Numbered from the stretch's first letter, positions 7,518 through 15,218 are shown. The stretch: 32,596 nt of DNA from Nitrospirota bacterium (GCA_016213945.1 JACQZF010000094.1:1-32596), one strand, 5' to 3'. The notes: generated from the sequence alone by a model not told the origin. Translations and numbers: made by a program.

Positions 7518-10500
7518 CTAAACCTTAATTACCTCTCCAGTGTGGGTGAACACAATAAACGCCTGCACGCTTTTTGTGTTGTACAATTCCCGCACGGCCT
7601 TTTTATAGAGATTGAGCTGAAACGAATATTCCTTAAGCAAGTATTCAACTTCTTTTTCTTTCACGGGGAATGTTTTGTAGTCATAAATTTTATATACATC
7701 ATTCTCTTTTATCAGCCTGTCGATCCTTCCGGAATAAACAACATCTCCGGCTTCAAGTATGAACGGCAGCTCCGTGAATGAATCTTCTCTGGGCATTATG
7801 ATATTCTGCCAGATGCCTTTTTCTTTCAGCAGGGAAATATCGTTATCGATGATCGAAAGCTTTTCTTCAAGCTGCGCTCCGTGGGTCCCTTTTGACTCAA
7901 GCAGTCTCTTTGCCCTTGCGGCAATCTCCTGCTCTTGTAACATCCCTTTTGACACGCCCTCAAATATCCTGTGCATAATGTCTCCGAGGACCAGCCAGTC
8001 CTTGCCGTGCCGACGCCTGATGTCCGCGGTCTCCGTGACCGCCTTCCACGGGGCCTGCTCCGGGACGGTGACAGGAATGACGTCAATGCGAAGCGGGACT
8101 GCTTTTTCAGCTTCATATTTGTGCGCATGTTCATAGAGCATCTGCACATCTTCCTCCGACAATATTGCCAGCCCCTCAATATCCGCTTTTACGTTGAATA
8201 ATCCACCTTCCTTTTCAATATCAAGTCCCTGCCTTAGGAGGCTTAAAAAACTCCTGTCCCTGCCGTTCCAATGTCCGATGAGGACAAGCGCTTCCCCTGC
8301 CCTCGTTACCGCGACATAGAAAAGCCTTTTCTGTTCCTCTTCCTCTTTTGCCTGATGGACCTGGAAATCCTCATCCCCTTTGCGTATTGATGGTTCGGGG
8401 ATGGACTTGAAAAAAAATCCCCCTCCGTCCCCCTTTTCCAAAGGGGGATACATCTGGTTCCCCTCTTTGTAAAAGAGGGGTAAGGGGAGATTTTTTTCAT
8501 ACACAAGGTTCTCATTTGTTGATGTCTTGAATTGTTCTTCAATGCCGGGAATAAAAACAACCGGGAACTCAAGCCCTTTTGCCGCGTGGATCGTCATTAT
8601 CTTCACTGCGTCCATCCCCTCGGTATTCACGTTTGCCTTTGGCTCTTCATTCTTGTCAAAGGTCCTTTCAAGAAAATCCCTTATCTTGATAAGCGACTTG
8701 CCGCCCGCCTCAAGCTCCTCTATTATCCTTATGAACTTCTTGATGTTCGCCCTTCTCTGCGGTTCATGAAAATATCTCCACGCCTTTGTCCTGACAAGTG
8801 CCTGCTCGATGATTTCAGAGAGAGGCAAATACGCTGATTGTGTTAGCCAGTTTTGGAGGCTGACTACAGCATTGTTAATTGTCTCAGAGAATCCCCCTTC
8901 ATCCCCCTTTTTCAAAGGGAGAGATTCCCCTCTATCAAGAGGGGTTAGGGGTGTGTCCCCCCCTTTAGCAAAGGGGGGCAAGGGGGGATTTCCATTGACG
9001 CAATTCTTCATCTTTTCAAACAAACTGTCTCCCTCTCTGCTTATTAATTGGATGATGACACTTTCACCGATATTGAAAAGCAGGCCCTTCAGCAGGATGT
9101 AAAGGCTGTAGTCATCGCACGGGTTTGAGAGAAAAAATACAAGCGCCCTGAGCATGGCGACTTCCGGCTCCTGGTAGAAACCTATGCCTTTCACAGTGAC
9201 AAACGGGATGTTGCAGCTTCTTAACGCCTCTTCATATTTTCTCAGATGGGTCCTTTTCCTTAAAAGTATTACAATGTCCGTGTACCTGCAAAACCTCTGC
9301 TGCCCGGTATTCCTGTCCGTTATCTGAAAGTTTCCTACAAGGCTTTGTATCCTTTGCGCAAGGACATCAGCCTCCTTTTGTTTTGCCTCCTGGATTGGCT
9401 GGTCTTCTTCATTGAGCAGTACGACCTCAACCCTCCCCGTGTGGGGAATACCCGGCCTGTGCGCGCTGAAGGGGCTGTATCTCGTTTCCCATGAATAGCG
9501 GGCCTGCTCTGAGTACATGATCTTTGAAAAGACATGGTTTGTAAATTCAACGATCGCCGGAAGACTGCGGTAATTCTCCTTTGCCTCTTCATATTGAAAT
9601 TCATCGCCGAGCCAGTCCTGCATCTTTTCCCTTGCCCTGCGGAAGATCTCTACATTTGCGCCCCTGAAATAATAAATGGACTGCTTTTCATCACCCACAA
9701 GAAATATGGTCGGGCAGGTTCCTTCTTCCCTTTTTGCGCCCATGCCTGAACGCCATTCCTCTGTCAGCTTATCGATGATCGTCCATTGAAAAGTATTGGT
9801 GTCCTGAAACTCATCAACAAGGATGTGGTCTGTTTTTTCATCAAACGCGTACAGGATGTTGGCCCACTCTGGATTTTCTGTGAGGGTCTTATAGGAGATA
9901 TATTCGAGATCGCTGAAGTCGAGAGCGCCCTTTGCCTTTTTCCGTTCAGTGTACGCGGCCAGACATTTTTCAAAGATCCTCCTGGTCCTCTCCCCTCTCC
10001 GGGCGTATTCCCTGAATTTTTCTTCTTCCCAGTACTTGTACATTTTTGCGGCCCAGTCTTTAAAATCCGGGATTTTTTTAAGCGCCTGATGTGCCCTTTG
10101 GCGCGGGTCTTTTGCCTTGGTCATAAAATAGTCTTCCAATAAGACGATCTTATTAGAAGGACCGTCCTCAAATATTTTTTCATAACCATCAATCGCATCT
10201 TTTACCCCATGCCATGATCTCAGTTCCTCAATTAAAGAATCAGTAGCGGGCTGTGTGTAAATAAAAGATCGGGCCTCAGTGGAAAACGGCGTCTTCTGAA
10301 AAAGATAGTCAACCGTATTCTTGAGATAATCAAGCCCCCTGAACCCTTTCTCGCTGAGCGTTTGCAGAATGAAATTGTCTTCCTGAATATGTGAGGACGA
10401 TTTATGCAGCGCACCCGCAGGGTCGGGTTTGAAACCCGCCCCTACAGCCATCAAAACATCATGCAGTATCTCATCCCATTCCATGCCGGATTCAATTGCG

Positions 10501-10829
10501 TCCTGGGTTTTGTAATTTGGATCGATTGCAGCTTCAAAGGAAAAACGCCTCAGTAGCGTCCCGCAAAAAGAGTGAATGGTGGACACGCGCATGAGGGGTA
10601 TCTTTTCAAGGAGATGCCGGAAGAGCGGCTCGTCCTCGTTCTTGAGTATCTTGAGTATCCTCTGCTTCATCTCGGCAGAGGCCTTCTCGGTAAAAGTAAT
10701 GGCGAGAATCCTCTCAACCTCAACGCCTTTTTGAAGCAGGGCAATGTAACGCCTCGCAAGCTTTTCGGTCTTTCCCGACCCTGCCGGAGAGGAGATCATT
10801 ATGCTTTTGTCAGTGTCGAGATAACTCAT
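7518..10829 (-). CDS. addA: AddA-type helicase/nuclease (UvrD-like helicase plus PD-(D/E)XK nuclease)
   Basis: 1103 residues. Helicase motifs in order: Walker A SPAGSGKTEKL (about 14-24), AITFTEKA (Ia), HILVDEFQDTN (II), VGDEKQSIYYFRG (III), MTIHAAKGLEFPVV (V), RLFYVAVTRA (VI). The C-terminal RecB-family nuclease shows LGDIMHRIFEGV, the Asp in SGRIDRLI, and YDYKTF, so both catalytic activities look intact. With AddB it processes double-strand ends for RecA loading. The start ATG overlaps the addB stop by 4 bases. Three repeat elements are inserted in frame, giving NPPLPPFAKGG..KKGDEGGF at about 613-647, a second of this type at about 777-806, and VGAGFKPDPAG at about 128-138. They leave all motifs untouched, so they probably lie in loops. 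Confidence 0.93.
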   Translation of the reverse strand: MSYLDTDKSIMISSPAGSGKTEKLARRYIALLQKGVEVERILAITFTEKASAEMKQRILKILKNEDEPLFRHLLEKIPLMRVSTIHSFCGTLLRRFSFEAAIDPNYKTQDAIESGMEWDEILHDVLMAVGAGFKPDPAGALHKSSSHIQEDNFILQTLSEKGFRGLDYLKNTVDYLFQKTPFSTEARSFIYTQPATDSLIEELRSWHGVKDAIDGYEKIFEDGPSNKIVLLEDYFMTKAKDPRQRAHQALKKIPDFKDWAAKMYKYWEEEKFREYARRGERTRRIFEKCLAAYTERKKAKGALDFSDLEYISYKTLTENPEWANILYAFDEKTDHILVDEFQDTNTFQWTIIDKLTEEWRSGMGAKREEGTCPTIFLVGDEKQSIYYFRGANVEIFRRAREKMQDWLGDEFQYEEAKENYRSLPAIVEFTNHVFSKIMYSEQARYSWETRYSPFSAHRPGIPHTGRVEVVLLNEEDQPIQEAKQKEADVLAQRIQSLVGNFQITDRNTGQQRFCRYTDIVILLRKRTHLRKYEEALRSCNIPFVTVKGIGFYQEPEVAMLRALVFFLSNPCDDYSLYILLKGLLFNIGESVIIQLISREGDSLFEKMKNCVNGNPPLPPFAKGGDTPLTPLDRGESLPLKKGDEGGFSETINNAVVSLQNWLTQSAYLPLSEIIEQALVRTKAWRYFHEPQRRANIKKFIRIIEELEAGGKSLIKIRDFLERTFDKNEEPKANVNTEGMDAVKIMTIHAAKGLEFPVVFIPGIEEQFKTSTNENLVYEKNLPLPLFYKEGNQMYPPLEKGDGGGFFFKSIPEPSIRKGDEDFQVHQAKEEEEQKRLFYVAVTRAGEALVLIGHWNGRDRSFLSLLRQGLDIEKEGGLFNVKADIEGLAILSEEDVQMLYEHAHKYEAEKAVPLRIDVIPVTVPEQAPWKAVTETADIRRRHGKDWLVLGDIMHRIFEGVSKGMLQEQEIAARAKRLLESKGTHGAQLEEKLSIIDNDISLLKEKGIWQNIIMPREDSFTELPFILEAGDVVYSGRIDRLIKENDVYKIYDYKTFPVKEKEVEYLLKEYSFQLNLYKKAVRELYNTKSVQAFIVFTHTGEVIKV
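8410..8497. repeat. C/G-rich palindromic element inside addA (PPLEKG type)
   Basis: An 88-bp inverted repeat: an A8-TCCCCCT left end matches an AGGGGAGAT7 right end, and each half contains its own smaller hairpin (CCCCCTTTTCC-AAAGGGGG and CCCCTCTTT-GTAAAAGAGGGG). It is translated on the minus strand as part of AddA (about residues 777-806) without stop or frameshift. It belongs to the same family as the elements at 8890, 11142, 12344 and 23637. Confidence 0.85.
8890..8992. repeat. Tripartite C/G-rich palindromic element inside addA (PPLPPFAKGG type)
   Basis: About 103 bp made of three consecutive hairpin units, each C-run / 4-6 nt / G-run: around TTTTTCAAAGGGA, CTATCAAGAGGGG and CTTTAGCAAAGGGG. 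Read on the minus strand it gives NPPLPPFAKGG, then PLTPLDRGE, then LPLKKGDEGGF within AddA, between helicase motifs III and V. The different versions of the family (FAKGG, LDRGE, LKKGDEGGF) are lined up head to tail. Confidence 0.87.
10419..10446. repeat. Short palindrome inside addA (VGAGFKP type)
   Basis: GGGTCGGGTTT-GAAACCCGCCCCTAC forms an imperfect palindrome with a GGGTTTGAAACCC core. Read on the minus strand it gives VGAGFKPDPAG in the AddA N-terminal helicase region. Its arms resemble the GCAGGGGCG-type palindromes at 24955 and 25145. Confidence 0.65.
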
Positions 10830-13741
10830 TTTGCGCCCTCACACAGCGGGGCGTGATCGCAGTATCTGCATTCATTGCCGCTGCCCGGTTCAGAGGGGAA
10901 CGAGCCCTTTTTCATTCCGTCAACAAGCTCCCCGGTTTTTTGCAAAGCGTCCTGCATGAATTTCTCCATAGTATCTTTTTTGGGATACCATGTCACACTG
11001 CCGTCCTTTAGAGAATAATATCCGACCCTTTCCACCGCACCCTTGAAATTCTCCTGCCACATGCGGGCATACAACTGCATCTGAAGACTGTCGCTGTCCA
11101 TCGAGCCGGTCTTGTAATCAAGGAGGATGACCTTTGCGCCTGAAAAGCCCCCTTCATCCCCCTTTGCCAAAGGGGGAATATTTTTCTTCTGCTGACTGCT
11201 GACTGCTGACTGCTGACTCCTCACATCAATCCTGTCTATCTTTCCCTTCAGCCTGGTCCCGTCGATCTCTGCCTTTATGTTTTCTTCAATCTTGTACGGG
11301 ATGAACCCTTCCGCCCTTATTGCTGTTTCCTGTTCTTTAAGCAAGGGTAAAAGTTTTTTAAATATCTCTCTTGCCACATTCGACCAGAAATCCCCTATGG
11401 GAAATTCCTTCAGACTTTTTTCAAGTGACTGATAAAGTCTCTGCTCTAATGTGTCCAATGAAAATCCTTTGTCCTCAAACAGATACTCCATGGTCTTGTG
11501 CGCAAGGCTGCCCCAGAGTCTGTACTCCACTTCGAACCTCGGCGGTTCCTCTAATTCAAGTGAGAGGACCCTTTCGATATAAAAACGCAGCGGGCATTTC
11601 CTGTAGAAGTCAATATCGGTCACCCTGAAATAACCCTTTGACATTGCGCCGATCCTCCGCCGCAGGATCTCAAGCGTGTTTTTATCAAAGGACATTTCAG
11701 CGCCCCAGGACAATTTCGGCATCACCCCTGCGGCCCCTTCTCTAACGAGGATGTCTTCCTCTGTAAAGATGTTCAGCTCCACTGGACAGAGAGATTTCTC
11801 CCAGTCGAGAAAAGGCGAAGGCAGAAATATTTTGTCGCCCTCCGCGGAAGGGCATGAAAAATACGGATCAAGCGCTGAGGCATTGAGGAGCATTTTGAAA
11901 TACATTTTTTGCCTGTTAAAATAATATTCGAGATGGGGCATCCCCAATTCCCGTTTTACCTTCTCAGGCAATATGGGGTCTATTCCCGGCCTGGAAGGAA
12001 AATTCTCCTCTAATACCCCGCCGAAAAACAGCGCCTTGCTCTCAAGCCCGGCAGCTATTTCATAAGGCAGTATCTTGACTCCGCTTATGTCCTCATCCGC
12101 GGCGCTTATGCCCTGCAATAAATACCTCATATACGCGCCGGCTTTGTGCAAACCTGTTTCATGCAACCCGGCAAATTGTCTCAGCTCTGAAAACAAGTTC
12201 TCAACCGCGCGGGATATTTCGTCCTTGCTCCTCCCCTTATCTAAGGGGAGGCCGGGTGGGGTTACCTGTGAATTATCCAGATAACCAAAGAACCCTAATT
12301 TGTCTAATGCCGACTCAAAAGCGTCGATAAACGAGATCAGACCAAATCCCCCCATCCCCCCTTTGGCAAAGGGGGGCAAGGGGGGATTTTTTATACTTTC
12401 AAGAATATCAATGACCTGTTTGATACCCTTTTGAAATTCAGCGATCTTGTTTTTCTCATCTTCCGTTAAAGCCTCTTTCGGTGCATTCCTGAGCACTGCC
12501 TCAACGGAAAGCCAGGATTGTCTCCCTTTAATGGTCCCCGCCCGGTATGAATAAGTGACCGCCCGCTCTTTTACGCTTTCAGGTATCGACGGGAAACAGG
12601 GCGATGTTATCAAAGAGAGAAAATCATTTCTCGGATAATCATCCTCGATGCAGGCGAGTACCCCCTCAAGCGCCATGAACGGTTTTGTGGTTGAAAGATC
12701 ATATTCCCCAAGGCTGACCGGGATGCCGTGTTTCCTGAAGATCCTTTTGAGCATTGGAATGTAGCGTGAGGGCGAAGGGAAACACACGGTCATCTCCCAG
12801 GGTTTTACCCCGTCGATAATGAATTTTTTTATCCCCTTTGCAATGCCCTCGACTTCTTCTTCCATTGAAGGGTATGAATAATATCCTGTATCTTCCCGGC
12901 GTACAGCGCTCTCAAGCTTCTTTGTTGTAATTCCTTCTTTGTGCGTCTCAAAAAATTTCAGAAACTCCGTGCCCTCTCCTGCAATTATGTAAGACTTCCC
13001 TGCCCTGTCAATTAGGGCCGTTATGATCTCAAGCTCAACCGGCGTCGGATCAAAGAACCCGTCAACAACAAGAACGCCGACCTGGAACCCCTCTTTGTCC
13101 TTACCCTTATCTAAGGGGAAGATAGGTGAGGTTAACGGATTTCCTGACTTCTGACTTCCGACTTCTGACTTCCGACTTATTATCCTCAGCATATCTTCCG
13201 CATCAATCAGATTTTTTTCTTTCAGGAAATCTTCATACGCCTGCAGGACCTCGATAGCCTGCACCGCCCTCTCCTTCGTCTTCTCTTCAAATATCAGTTT
13301 TTTGATGTCTTCCTTTATTTGCGAAATATTTTTGTCCGGGATGTACTGCCTGATCTTCTGAAAGAGTTCCGACAAGAGCTGGGCATATCCGATGCTTTTT
13401 TCTTTAAGTATCTCGCACAGGACAAGCGTCCTGATCCTTGCGGAGATGGCGTTCCTCCCCTTATCTAAGGGGAGGTCAGGTGGGGTTATGTTTTCATGCA
13501 GATTTACAGCAAGCTGTTTTATGGTCAATGCCTGGAAGGGGACATACGCGGAGCTCTTGCGGACATTTTTTTGATACGAGAAGAAATGCCTTTTGGCTTC
13601 CGAGGCAACGTAAGTATTCGGAGCGAGATATAATACTGACGAAAAATCATTGTCAGGGCACAGGGAAACGATCTCTTTGAAGACTCTTTCCTTTTTGTTC
13701 CTTGCGCCAAGAGGCGATATGAAAAGCGTTCCTTCTTTCAC
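10826..13741 (-). CDS. addB: AddB-type nuclease subunit with Fe-S cysteines
   Basis: 971 residues. The N-terminus (FISPLGARNKKERVF) sits where AddB proteins have an ATP site, but I see no GxxxxGK[ST] motif, so this helicase-like half is probably not an ATPase. The C-terminal PD-(D/E)XK nuclease has GSLAHKTMEYLF, GKIDRID and LLDYKTG. The Fe-S cluster cysteines are visible as CPLRFY upstream and the terminal CRYCDHAPLC. It forms the AddAB end-resection complex with the next gene, which overlaps by 4 bases. At least five palindromic elements and two heptamer arrays are read through in frame: about residues 84-96 (TPPDLPLDKGR), 188-214 (SEVGSQKS..PIFPLDKGK), 450-466 (NPPLPPFAKGG), 492-505 (TPPGLPLDKGR) and 841-867 (between DRID and DYKTG). 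The last splits the nuclease core at what should be a beta-turn. Confidence 0.88.
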   Translation of the reverse strand: MKEGTLFISPLGARNKKERVFKEIVSLCPDNDFSSVLYLAPNTYVASEAKRHFFSYQKNVRKSSAYVPFQALTIKQLAVNLHENITPPDLPLDKGRNAISARIRTLVLCEILKEKSIGYAQLLSELFQKIRQYIPDKNISQIKEDIKKLIFEEKTKERAVQAIEVLQAYEDFLKEKNLIDAEDMLRIISRKSEVGSQKSGNPLTSPIFPLDKGKDKEGFQVGVLVVDGFFDPTPVELEIITALIDRAGKSYIIAGEGTEFLKFFETHKEGITTKKLESAVRREDTGYYSYPSMEEEVEGIAKGIKKFIIDGVKPWEMTVCFPSPSRYIPMLKRIFRKHGIPVSLGEYDLSTTKPFMALEGVLACIEDDYPRNDFLSLITSPCFPSIPESVKERAVTYSYRAGTIKGRQSWLSVEAVLRNAPKEALTEDEKNKIAEFQKGIKQVIDILESIKNPPLPPFAKGGMGGFGLISFIDAFESALDKLGFFGYLDNSQVTPPGLPLDKGRSKDEISRAVENLFSELRQFAGLHETGLHKAGAYMRYLLQGISAADEDISGVKILPYEIAAGLESKALFFGGVLEENFPSRPGIDPILPEKVKRELGMPHLEYYFNRQKMYFKMLLNASALDPYFSCPSAEGDKIFLPSPFLDWEKSLCPVELNIFTEEDILVREGAAGVMPKLSWGAEMSFDKNTLEILRRRIGAMSKGYFRVTDIDFYRKCPLRFYIERVLSLELEEPPRFEVEYRLWGSLAHKTMEYLFEDKGFSLDTLEQRLYQSLEKSLKEFPIGDFWSNVAREIFKKLLPLLKEQETAIRAEGFIPYKIEENIKAEIDGTRLKGKIDRIDVRSQQSAVSSQQKKNIPPLAKGDEGGFSGAKVILLDYKTGSMDSDSLQMQLYARMWQENFKGAVERVGYYSLKDGSVTWYPKKDTMEKFMQDALQKTGELVDGMKKGSFPSEPGSGNECRYCDHAPLCEGAK
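11142..11182. repeat. C/G-rich palindromic element inside addB nuclease domain
   Basis: The core CCCCCTTTG-C-CAAAGGGGG (11158-11176) is a perfect palindrome and is preceded by the family's CCCCCTTCATCC lead. Minus-strand reading is IPPLAKGDEGGF. It directly abuts the heptamer array at 11191. Confidence 0.85.
11191..11218. repeat. Heptamer array, 4 x GCTGACT, inside addB
   Basis: Four exact tandem copies of GCTGACT (AGTCAGC on the coding strand), with a partial unit before. Because 7 is not a multiple of 3, the coding strand runs through all three phases and gives SQQSAVSSQQ. The coding strand is the orientation without stops; the other strand contains TGA in one phase. Confidence 0.9.
12228..12265. 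repeat. Palindromic element inside addB (LPLDKG type)
   Basis: The core at 12230-12251 is a perfect 22-bp palindrome (CCTCCCCTTA, centre TC, then TAAGGGGAGG), followed by CCGGGTGGGGTTAC. The identical 22-bp core recurs at 13454-13475. Minus-strand peptide: TPPGLPLDKGR. Confidence 0.88.
12344..12392. repeat. C/G-rich palindromic element inside addB (PPLPPFAKGG type)
   Basis: A central CCCCCCTTTG / CAAAGGGGGG hairpin is flanked by AAATCCCCCC on the left and GGGGGGATTT on the right, giving a nested double palindrome. Minus-strand peptide: NPPLPPFAKGGMGGF. Confidence 0.88.
13100..13135. repeat. Palindromic element inside addB (FPLDKG type)
   Basis: A CCCTTATCTAAGGGG core with a GATAGGTGAGGTTA tail, a diverged copy of the elements at 12228 and 13454. 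Minus-strand peptide: TSPIFPLDKGK. It lies 8 bp from the heptamer array at 13144, making a composite insertion. Confidence 0.8.
13144..13178. repeat. Heptamer array, 5 units CTGACTT/CCGACTT, inside addB
   Basis: Units in order: CTGACTT, CTGACTT, CCGACTT, CTGACTT, CCGACTT. The coding strand (AAGTCAG/AAGTCGG) gives KSEVGSQKSG. It uses the same word as the arrays at 22262 and 23250 in the cobalamin operon 9-10 kb away. Confidence 0.92.
13454..13491. repeat. Palindromic element inside addB (LPLDKG type), second exact core
   Basis: The 22-bp core at 13454-13475 is identical to 12230-12251, and the tail TCAGGTGGGGTTATG is a close variant. Minus-strand peptide: ITPPDLPLDKGR. The core contains TTAGATAA on the coding strand, which has stops in two frames; only the frame actually used is open. 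Confidence 0.88.
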
Positions 13742-13800
13742 TCGAGTATCCCGATCAAATCTTACTTTCTTTCATGTTTTAGTTGAAGCGCAATTTTATA

Positions 13801-13882
13801 TAACCACTGAGGCACTGAGACACAGAGAAAAAATGGAGACTATATTCTTGTCTTTCTCCGTGCCTCCGTGTCTCTGTGGTTA
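13801..13882. repeat. Palindromic MITE-like element, left copy flanking the HhH/HIT gene pair
   Basis: Left arm TAACCACTGAGGCACTGAGA and onward to about 13832; right arm 13851-13882 ends CCGTGTCTCTGTGGTTA; a loop of about 15-18 nt lies between. The arms are built of 8-base words (GGCACTGA, GACACAGA; TGCCTCCG, TGTCTCTG). Positions 13848-13882 are an exact 35-base reverse complement of 15029-15063, so the element at 15029 is an inverted copy. It lies between addB and the HhH-GPD gene and contains no ORF. Confidence 0.9.
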
Positions 13883-13922
13883 TTTTAATGTTCTCCAACT
13901 TTTTTACAAATGAACCAATCTT

Positions 13923-14579
13923 TTATTTGAAAACGCGCAACGGGCATTCTTCGCAGCGCGGTTTAGGTTTGCAATAATGTTTGCCTGCCATGACAAACAA
14001 TGCGTGATATTCATTGAACAACTTCACATCCGCCGGCAGGTTGTTGTGAAAAAGTCCCTGAAGCTCATGGTATGTCGCCTTCTCCGGTGCAAGCTTATGC
14101 CGGGTGAGCACCCTTTTCGTGTAGGCGTCAATAACGAATACCGGTTTATCAAGCGCGTAAAGGAGAATGGAATCCGCAGTCTCCGGGCCTATGCCGTTTA
14201 CCTCAAGGAGCTGATGCCTGAGCGCGTGGACATCCTCTCCCCTCATCCTCTCCACCCTGCCCCCGTAATGATCTGAAAGAAAGGCGAGGAAATGCTTCAG
14301 CCTTTTTGCCTTGATATTGAAATACCCGGCGGGCTTGATTAATGCGGCAAGCTCTTTGTGCGGCATTTCATGAAGGGCCCTTGCGTTCAGGGCCTTTTGC
14401 TTCTTTAAATTATTTATCGCCTTTTCCACGTTCCCCCAGTTAGTATTTTGCGTGAGAATGGCGCCTACCGCTATCTCAAAAGGCGTCTCCCCCGGCCACC
14501 AGTGCTGCGGGCCGAAGAAGTTAAAAAGGGCGTTATAGATGTCAGTTAGATTTTTTTTGTTGGATTTTATTTTCTTCAT
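13923..14579 (-). CDS. Endonuclease III-related HhH-GPD DNA glycosylase (COG2231/MagIII-like)
   Basis: 218 residues. It has the HhH-GPD fold: an N-terminal AVGAILTQNTNW segment, the helix-hairpin-helix LLEVNGIGPETADSILLYAL (about 125-143), and catalytic Asp151 in FVIDAY. The catalytic Lys of true endonuclease III (GVGRKTA) is replaced by Glu133 (GIGPETA). This suggests a monofunctional base glycosylase, as in the MagIII branch that removes alkylated bases, rather than a lyase. Three cysteines near the end (203, 209, 212 in YCKPKPRCEECP) recall the Fe-S loop, but the chain ends at 218 with no fourth cysteine, so cluster binding is uncertain. Its position downstream of addBA on the same strand fits DNA repair, though a 180-bp repeat-bearing gap separates them. 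Confidence 0.85.
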   Translation of the reverse strand: MKKIKSNKKNLTDIYNALFNFFGPQHWWPGETPFEIAVGAILTQNTNWGNVEKAINNLKKQKALNARALHEMPHKELAALIKPAGYFNIKAKRLKHFLAFLSDHYGGRVERMRGEDVHALRHQLLEVNGIGPETADSILLYALDKPVFVIDAYTKRVLTRHKLAPEKATYHELQGLFHNNLPADVKLFNEYHALFVMAGKHYCKPKPRCEECPLRVFK

Positions 14580-14600
14580 TATATTTATAAATAAGAACTG

Positions 14601-14624
14601 GATTCCCGCCTTCGCGGGAATGAC
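14601..14624. repeat. Short palindrome, ATTCCCGC...GCGGGAAT family
   Basis: GATTCCCGCC-TTC-GCGGGAATGAC is a compact hairpin of a kind common in intergenic DNA. Close relatives lie at 25858-25889 and 26919-26942. Here it lies between the HIT and HhH-GPD genes; it has no T-tract, so I do not call it a terminator. Confidence 0.8.
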
Positions 14625-14654
14625 AACCGAGGTTTCTACCTAATCCCTTTGTCT

Positions 14655-14996
14655 TTACCCCGGAGGCCAATGCATGACCCTGCCTGCAAGGAGGTGAAGG
14701 TGTATATGAAAGACCGTTTGCCCGGATTCACGGTTGCAGTTCATGAGGAGCCTGAAACCCCTTTCGGCGACATTCCTGTCCTTCGCGATTTTATTTGCAA
14801 CCTGAAACATGTAACCGATAAGTTCATTGTCCTCGGATGTTATTTCAAGGGCAGTGGATATATGTTTCTTCGGTATCACGAGGACATGCACAGGGGCCTG
14901 GGGATTTATGTCTTCAAAGGCAAGGACACGGTCATCTTCGTAAACTGTCTTTGCGGAGATATTTTTCTCAATAATTTTACAGAACAAACAATTCAT
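14655..14996 (-). CDS. HIT family nucleotide-binding hydrolase (HINT-like)
   Basis: 113 residues, the typical size for HINT-type proteins. The N-terminus MNCLFCKIIEKNISA and DDRVLAFEDINPQAPVHVLVIPKKH are hallmark segments. The active-site histidine triad HIHLHLLAGR holds His97, His99 and His101; His99 would be the nucleophile equivalent. The family hydrolyses AMP-linked substrates such as adenosine phosphoramidates and aminoacyl-AMP. It is cytoplasmic. It is the first gene of a pair with the HhH-GPD gene (75-bp gap holding a short palindrome), and both are bracketed by inverted repeats at 13801 and 15029. Confidence 0.93.
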   Translation of the reverse strand: MNCLFCKIIEKNISAKTVYEDDRVLAFEDINPQAPVHVLVIPKKHISTALEITSEDNELIGYMFQVANKIAKDRNVAERGFRLLMNCNRESGQTVFHIHLHLLAGRVMHWPPG

Positions 14997-15028
14997 TTAC
15001 CGGTCTCCTTAATTTTTGTTTCATTCGT

Positions 15029-15122
15029 TAACCACAGAGACACGGAGGCACGGAGAAAGACAATAAAAAATCTTTATGTTTATATGGTTATTTTTCTCTG
15101 TGTCTCAGTGACTCAGTGGTTA
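15029..15122. repeat. Palindromic MITE-like element, right copy (inverted relative to 13801)
   Basis: Left arm 15029-15063 is the exact reverse complement of 13848-13882 (35 bases). Right arm, about 15091-15122 (ending GACTCAGTGGTTA), matches the reverse complement of 13801-13832 with one mismatch. The loop is A/T-rich, about 27 nt, and different from the other copy. It occupies much of the gap between the HIT gene and the histidine kinase. Confidence 0.9.
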
Positions 15123-15218
15123 TTTTTAAGTTTTTTCAACTTAAATACAAAAGAAAGAAACTTTTCACTTAATAAGTATAGTTATACTGAGCAAATTTTA
15201 AAAGAGGAGGATAGAGAA

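Noticed and set aside
12344-12392. C/G-rich palindromes as Rho-independent terminators
   Set aside because: They lie inside intact reading frames; although some have A/T runs at their ends, terminating inside addA/addB would make no sense, and the same sequence recurs as a dispersed family.
13144-13178. Heptamer and octamer arrays as possible CRISPR repeats
   Set aside because: Units are 7-8 bases without spacers and no cas genes are present.
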